Assembly (NCBI GenBank): GCA_041309145.1 | Contig: JBFZAG010000085.1 | Coordinates: forward strand, 1-17,492 | Reading direction: 5' to 3' | Source: JAPLLS01 sp041309145 | Lineage (GTDB): Bacteria > Omnitrophota > Gorgyraeia > Gygaellales > Profunditerraquicolaceae | DNA: 17,492 nucleotides | Shown here: positions 14,017 to 17,492 of the stretch, in pieces | How the letters are laid out: the number at the start of each line of letters is the position of its first letter | How positions within the stretch are numbered: position 1 is the first letter of the stretch | Translations under genes and position numbers: made by a program | The notes under the pieces: generated by a model | Told to the model about the DNA's origin: nothing | What the model saw: the letters and a program-made list of their open reading frames with translations, nothing else | Databases searched by the model: none

Positions 14017-14146
14017 AATAAAGGGGACAGGTCCATTTAAGAAAAAAATAGGGGACGGTTCCTATTTATTTTATAAATAATGGGGACGCTTCTATTTATT
14101 CCGACTTTGGCAGTCCGCAAAATAAATAGAAACGTCCCCATTATTT
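14016..14146. repeat. Palindromic repeat element 2: three tandem heads and one inverted arm
   Basis: This cluster begins at the rng stop codon. Three related units with GGGGAC at 14023, 14051 and 14082 stand 28 and 31 bases apart and read GGGGACAGGTCCATTT, GGGGACGGTTCCTATTT and GGGGACGCTTCTATTT. The third has an inverted partner: arms 14075-14100 and 14121-14146 match at 25 of 26 positions across a 20-base loop that holds a GACT/AGTC mini-hairpin. The middle unit shares its core with element 1 at 4398. The full palindrome could act as a terminator for rng. Insertion of related mobile palindromes one after another is the simplest reading. Confidence 0.82.
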
Positions 14147-14160
14147 CCCCCAATTTAGCC

Positions 14161-14188
14161 TTGCTTTTTCGGATTTATAGGGTATAAT
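14161..14188 (+). promoter_or_regulatory. Sigma-70 promoter for rplU-obg-proBA
   Basis: TTGCTT (14161-14166), a 16-base spacer and a perfect TATAAT (14183-14188). The start site would be near 14195, leaving a ~46-base leader that ends in a strong Shine-Dalgarno (AAGGAGG, 14227-14233) before the rplU ATG. Confidence 0.7.
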
Positions 14189-14240
14189 ATTTAGACTGCT
14201 CATTTACGCTTATTTTAATCACTTTTAAGGAGGAAAACAA

Positions 14241-14555
14241 ATGTATGCAATAATTGAACTTGGAGGAAAACAGCAATTAGTTAAAATCGGCGATATTATT
14301 ACCGTGGAAAAGCAGGAGATCGAAGACGGCAAGAGTTTTACGGTCGAAAATGTCCTGTTGACGGTAGATGACGACAAGATCAAAGTCGGCACGCCTTTTG
14401 TCAAAGGCGCTTCCGTGGAAGCCAAAGTATTAAAACAGACCAAAGGGCCGAAATTAGTGGCTTTCAAATACCGCCGCAGAAAAGCCTCTCACACCAAAAA
14501 AGGCCATCGCCAGAAGCTGACTGAATTAGAGATCACCAAGATCAAAGCGGGTTAA
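14241..14555 (+). CDS. rplU: 50S ribosomal protein L21
   Basis: 104 residues, the normal bacterial L21 length. It opens with MYAIIELGGKQ, continues through the VENVLLTVDDDKIKVGTPFV strand region, and ends with the basic signature FKYRRRKASHTKKGHRQKLT that binds 23S rRNA. It stabilises domain structure in the large ribosomal subunit. A strong AAGGAGG site supports the start. It is followed after 5 bases by obg; the usual rpmA (L27) gene between them is missing. Confidence 0.97.
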   Translation: MYAIIELGGKQQLVKIGDIITVEKQEIEDGKSFTVENVLLTVDDDKIKVGTPFVKGASVEAKVLKQTKGPKLVAFKYRRRKASHTKKGHRQKLTELEITKIKAG

Positions 14556-14560
14556 TAAAA

Positions 14561-15514
14561 GTGTTCGTCGACCAGGCGAAAATCCAGGTAAAAGGCGGTT
14601 CTGGCGGAAAAGGCTGCGAGAGCTTTTATACCGATATGTACACCCGCCGGGGCATTCCCGACGGCGGGGACGGCGGAAACGGCGCCAGTATAATCATCAG
14701 GGCGGACAGGAACCTGCGCACTTTGATGGATTTTGCCTTTAAACGCCATTTTTTCGGGGCGCACGGGGGGCACGGCTCAAGCAAGAACAAAAGAGGCAAA
14801 GACGCCCAGGATATAATCATCCGGGTTCCCTGCGGAACGATCATCAAAGACGAAACCATTGACTGCGTTTTAGGCGACCTGGATGCGGACCAGCAAGAGT
14901 TGCTGGTAGCCCGCGGCGGAAAAGGCGGCAGCGGCAACCGCAAGGGCCGGACAGTTGTTCCTCCGGAGCCGGGTGAGGACAAATTGCTGGTCCTGGACCT
15001 TAAGCTGATCGCTGATGTCGGGGTGGTAGGTTTTCCCAACGCCGGAAAGTCGACTTTGATCTCCGCGGTTTCTCACGCTACCCCGCAGATCGCGGCTTAC
15101 CCTTTTACCACCAAGGCTCCGACTTTAGGGGTAGTGGGAAAAGAAAGCGGCTCATTTGTTATCGCGGATATTCCGGGCCTGATCGAAGGCTCGGCCAAAG
15201 GCAAAGGATTAGGCGACCGTTTCCTTCGCCATGTCGAACGGACCAGGATCCTGATCCATTTGATCGACATGGCCGGCTTCGAGGGCAGGGACCCGCTGGA
15301 AGATTACCGGATCATCAACCGGGAATTAAAAGCTTACAGCCCTGAAGTCTACAAGAAAAAGCAGATCATCGTCGCCAACAAGATGGACCTGGAAACCGCT
15401 CCGGAAAACTTAGCCCGGTTCAAAAAGAAAATCAAAAAAAGCGTTATCGCGATTTCCGCTCTGCAAAAAGAGGGCCTGGAGGAATTAATTGACGTTATCC
15501 GGAAAAAGCTGTAA
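14561..15514 (+). CDS. obg: Obg family GTPase (ribosome assembly)
   Basis: 317 residues from a GTG start 5 bases after rplU. It binds the 50S subunit and helps its maturation. The Obg fold fills ~1-155, beginning FVDQAKIQVKGGSGGKGCES with the glycine-rich GGDGGNGA and GARGG-type turns. The G domain follows: G1 GFPNAGKST (~163-171), G2 YPFTT, G3 DIPGLIEGS, then GLGDRFLRHVERT, G4 NKMD and G5 SAL. There is no C-terminal OCT domain. The loop joining the two domains (GNRKGRTVVPPEPGEDK) is about 8 residues shorter than in B. subtilis Obg and lacks the usual Thr/Asn/Ala-Pro segment after GN. The 3' end overlaps proB by 26 bases. Confidence 0.94.
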   Translation: MFVDQAKIQVKGGSGGKGCESFYTDMYTRRGIPDGGDGGNGASIIIRADRNLRTLMDFAFKRHFFGAHGGHGSSKNKRGKDAQDIIIRVPCGTIIKDETIDCVLGDLDADQQELLVARGGKGGSGNRKGRTVVPPEPGEDKLLVLDLKLIADVGVVGFPNAGKSTLISAVSHATPQIAAYPFTTKAPTLGVVGKESGSFVIADIPGLIEGSAKGKGLGDRFLRHVERTRILIHLIDMAGFEGRDPLEDYRIINRELKAYSPEVYKKKQIIVANKMDLETAPENLARFKKKIKKSVIAISALQKEGLEELIDVIRKKL

Positions 15515-16571
15515 GAAAATTGTCATCAAGGTCGGATCCAGCCTTTTTTGCTCACCCGGCGGGGAGTTTGAGCAGAACGAGCTGAATAAGCTGGTCAAAC
15601 AGCTGTCTCTTCTAGCCAAAGACCTGAAAGTCAAATTTGTCGTAGTTTCTTCGGGCGCGATCGCCCTGGGGATGTTGAAGCTTAAGCTTAAAACCCGGCC
15701 AAAAGAGTTGTCGGTCCTGCAGGCTGCGGCAGCTATCGGCCAGAACATCCTCATGGACAGCTACTCTAAGGCTTTTAAAGGCTGTAATATCGGCCAGATC
15801 CTTTTGACCTGGGATGATTTCAATGACCGCACCCGGTATTTGAACGCAAAAAAGACGCTGGATACTCTCCTGGAACTTGATTGTATCCCGGTCGTCAATG
15901 AAAACGATACCGTATCCACCGATGAGATAAAGTTCGGGGACAATGACCGGCTTTCCGCTTTGGTGGCCACGATGGTCTCGGCGGATCTTTTGATCATTTT
16001 ATCCGACGTGGACGGCCTTCTGGACAGAGACAAAAAACTGATCAAAGTGGTAGATCAGATAAACCCGCAGATAAAAGCGCTGGCCTGTCCCAGCCAGAAA
16101 AAGACCTCGGTCGGAGGCATGATCACCAAGATCGAAGCGGCCGGGATCTGCGTGGACTCCGGGATCCCCTGCGTGATCGCCAGCGGACGCGAGCCGGACC
16201 TGATCGCCCGGATCTGTTTGGATCCTTTTGCCCAGGGTGTTTGGACGGTTTTCAGTCCGAAGAAAGCGCTGGCTGAAAGGCAGCGCTGGATAGCTTTCGG
16301 GACCAAACCTAAAGGCAAGATCGCAGTGGATGACGGCGCCAAGAAGGCGCTTTTAAACGGCAAAAGCCTGCTTTCAGTCGGAGTAAGACAGATCCAAGAC
16401 AGTTTTGAAAGCGGTTCAGTGGTCAGCGTCCTGGATCTTGAGGGAGCTGAATTCGCCAGAGGCAAGGTCAGCGTCTCCGCTAAGGTCCTGGAAGAAGTCA
16501 AAGGCCAGCGTTTCGCTAAAGAAATAATCCACAGGGATAATATAGTGATCTTAAATCATGAGCGAACTTAA
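15489..16571 (+). CDS. proB: Glutamate 5-kinase
   Basis: 360 residues. It phosphorylates glutamate to glutamyl-5-phosphate, the first step of proline synthesis. The amino-acid kinase domain covers ~8-255: IVIKVGSSLF, VVVSSGAIALG, the substrate loop PVVNENDTVSTDEIKFGDND (~137-156), LIILSDVDGLL and GGMITKIEAA. A PUA domain follows (~270-355: GKIAVDDGAKKALL, LLSVGV, GSVVSVLD). The TTG start at 15489 lies inside the end of obg and has a good GGAGGAA site 5 bases ahead, so it is preferred; no ATG is near. It overlaps proA by 14 bases, so obg, proB and proA are translationally linked. Confidence 0.96.
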   Translation: MTLSGKSCKKIVIKVGSSLFCSPGGEFEQNELNKLVKQLSLLAKDLKVKFVVVSSGAIALGMLKLKLKTRPKELSVLQAAAAIGQNILMDSYSKAFKGCNIGQILLTWDDFNDRTRYLNAKKTLDTLLELDCIPVVNENDTVSTDEIKFGDNDRLSALVATMVSADLLIILSDVDGLLDRDKKLIKVVDQINPQIKALACPSQKKTSVGGMITKIEAAGICVDSGIPCVIASGREPDLIARICLDPFAQGVWTVFSPKKALAERQRWIAFGTKPKGKIAVDDGAKKALLNGKSLLSVGVRQIQDSFESGSVVSVLDLEGAEFARGKVSVSAKVLEEVKGQRFAKEIIHRDNIVILNHERT

Positions 16572-17492
16572 AAAAGAAATCATCAGTATGGCGAAACTGG
16601 CGGTTGCCGCCTCCCGGCAGAGCCAGGCTATCAGCTCGGAAGATAAAAACCATATCTTGAGAGAAATGGCCGGAGCGCTGCTGTCTAAAAAAGGGGATGT
16701 GCTTAAAGCTAATAAGGCGGACCTGAAACTTGCCAGGTCAAACGGGCTGTCCCGGCCGATGCTGGACAGGCTTTTGCTGGACGAAAAAAGGATCCAGGCT
16801 ATGGCGGATTCTCTCTGCGAGATCGCCGGCCTTGCGGACCCGGTCGGAGAAGTGATCAAAGCCTGGAGAAGGCCGAACGGGCTGTGGATCCATAAAGTCC
16901 GCGTTCCCATAGGCGTGATCGCGATAATTTATGAATCCCGTCCGAACGTGACCACGGATTGCGTGGGCTTGTGTTTTAAATCCGGAAACAGCGTTATCCT
17001 GCGCGGAGGAAGCGAAGCCATAAATTCCAACCTTTGCATTTATAAGATCATCAAAGGGGTTTTAAAGAATAACCGGGTCCCGGAAGATCTGGTGAGCATG
17101 ATCGCGACCCCGGACCGCAAAGCTGTCGACGAGCTCCTGAAATTGAATGATTACATCGACCTGGTCATGCCTCGGGGAGGGGAAGAATTGATCAAAAAAG
17201 TAGTTAAAGCGTCCCGCATCCCGGTGATCAAGCATTACAAAGGTGTCTGCCACGTTTATGTCGACGAATGGGCGGAATTGAACATGGCCACCGAGATCTG
17301 CCTCAACGCCAAGCTACAGCGGCCGGGAGTCTGCAATGCCATGGAAAGCCTTTTGGTGCACAAAGACTCGGCGATACGTTTTCTTCCGGGAATGTTGAAG
17401 AAATTCGACGGAGCCCAGGTGGAGATCCGCGGCTGCGATATTACCCGCAGGATCTGCAAAAACCTTTCCATAAAGAAAGCGATCGAAAAAGA
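16558..17492 (+). CDS. proA: Glutamate-5-semialdehyde dehydrogenase (gamma-glutamyl phosphate reductase), 3'-truncated
   Basis: The frame opens at ATG 16558, inside the end of proB, and runs off the window after about 311 of the usual ~415 residues. It reduces glutamyl-5-phosphate with NADPH to the semialdehyde that cyclises toward proline, acting with ProB. Landmarks: MSELKKEIISMAKLAVAAS at the start, the cofactor and substrate region VPIGVIAIIYESRPNVTTD, LRGGSEAINSN, then VMPRGGEELIKKV and VIKHYKGVCHVYVD. The catalytic cysteine is C259 in QRPGVCNAMESLLV. No strong ribosome site is seen; coupling to proB through the 14-base overlap probably supplies initiation. Confidence 0.96.
   Translation, partial: MSELKKEIISMAKLAVAASRQSQAISSEDKNHILREMAGALLSKKGDVLKANKADLKLARSNGLSRPMLDRLLLDEKRIQAMADSLCEIAGLADPVGEVIKAWRRPNGLWIHKVRVPIGVIAIIYESRPNVTTDCVGLCFKSGNSVILRGGSEAINSNLCIYKIIKGVLKNNRVPEDLVSMIATPDRKAVDELLKLNDYIDLVMPRGGEELIKKVVKASRIPVIKHYKGVCHVYVDEWAELNMATEICLNAKLQRPGVCNAMESLLVHKDSAIRFLPGMLKKFDGAQVEIRGCDITRRICKNLSIKKAIEK

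Noticed and set aside
14016..14100. Short regularly spaced repeats as a CRISPR array
   Set aside because: The units differ from each other, are partly palindromic with A/T ends, have no unique spacers between them, and no cas genes are nearby.

Overview
The window is a compact stretch of a Gram-negative (diderm) bacterial chromosome. All supported genes lie on the + strand, they often overlap by a few bases, and several start at GTG or TTG. The outer-membrane genes (lptD, a secretin), the ROK kinase/transaldolase pair, the type IV pilus set and the short radical-SAM-linked gene suggest an uncultured lineage such as Candidatus Omnitrophota. That placement is an inference from gene content and style, not a proof.

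Layout. (1) 1-591 is the 3' part of a diguanylate cyclase. (2) 634-4397 is a likely operon: ROK sugar kinase, TalC-type transaldolase and LptD, the lipopolysaccharide export barrel. It ends in a palindromic repeat that abuts the lptD stop codon. (3) 4398-5060 is a 660-base regulatory region. It holds the repeat, stacked sigma-70 promoters, a GEMM-I (c-di-GMP-I class) riboswitch, an intrinsic terminator with a competing small hairpin, a second consensus promoter and a structured leader. (4) 5061-12143 is the type IV pilus locus: a PilA-like major pilin with its own strong terminator, a degenerate pilin paralogue, PilV-, PilW/PulJ- and PilX-like minor pilins, then a separate promoter and pilM-N-O-P-Q. 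The motor and processing genes (pilB, pilT, pilC, pilD) are not here. (5) 12233-14016 encodes a half-length radical-SAM-linked (TIGR03936/DUF2344) protein and RNase G. They are followed by a second cluster of the same repeat family. (6) 14241-17492 has rplU, obg, proB and proA (cut by the window end). rpmA, usually between rplU and obg, is missing.

How the parts may work together. The strongest story is second-messenger control of pili. The aptamer in front of the pilin gene has A, not G, at the base that reads one half of the ligand (Vc2 position 20, here 4677). In Geobacter that change marks GEMM-Ib riboswitches, which respond to 3',3'-cGAMP (cyclic AMP-GMP). The cyclase at the window start keeps the Asp expected of an ordinary c-di-GMP synthase and has a product-inhibition site. 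If the riboswitch really prefers cGAMP, its synthase is therefore probably elsewhere. The terminator behind the aptamer, together with a perfect promoter downstream of it, suggests that the pilin has both a ligand-controlled and a ligand-independent transcript.
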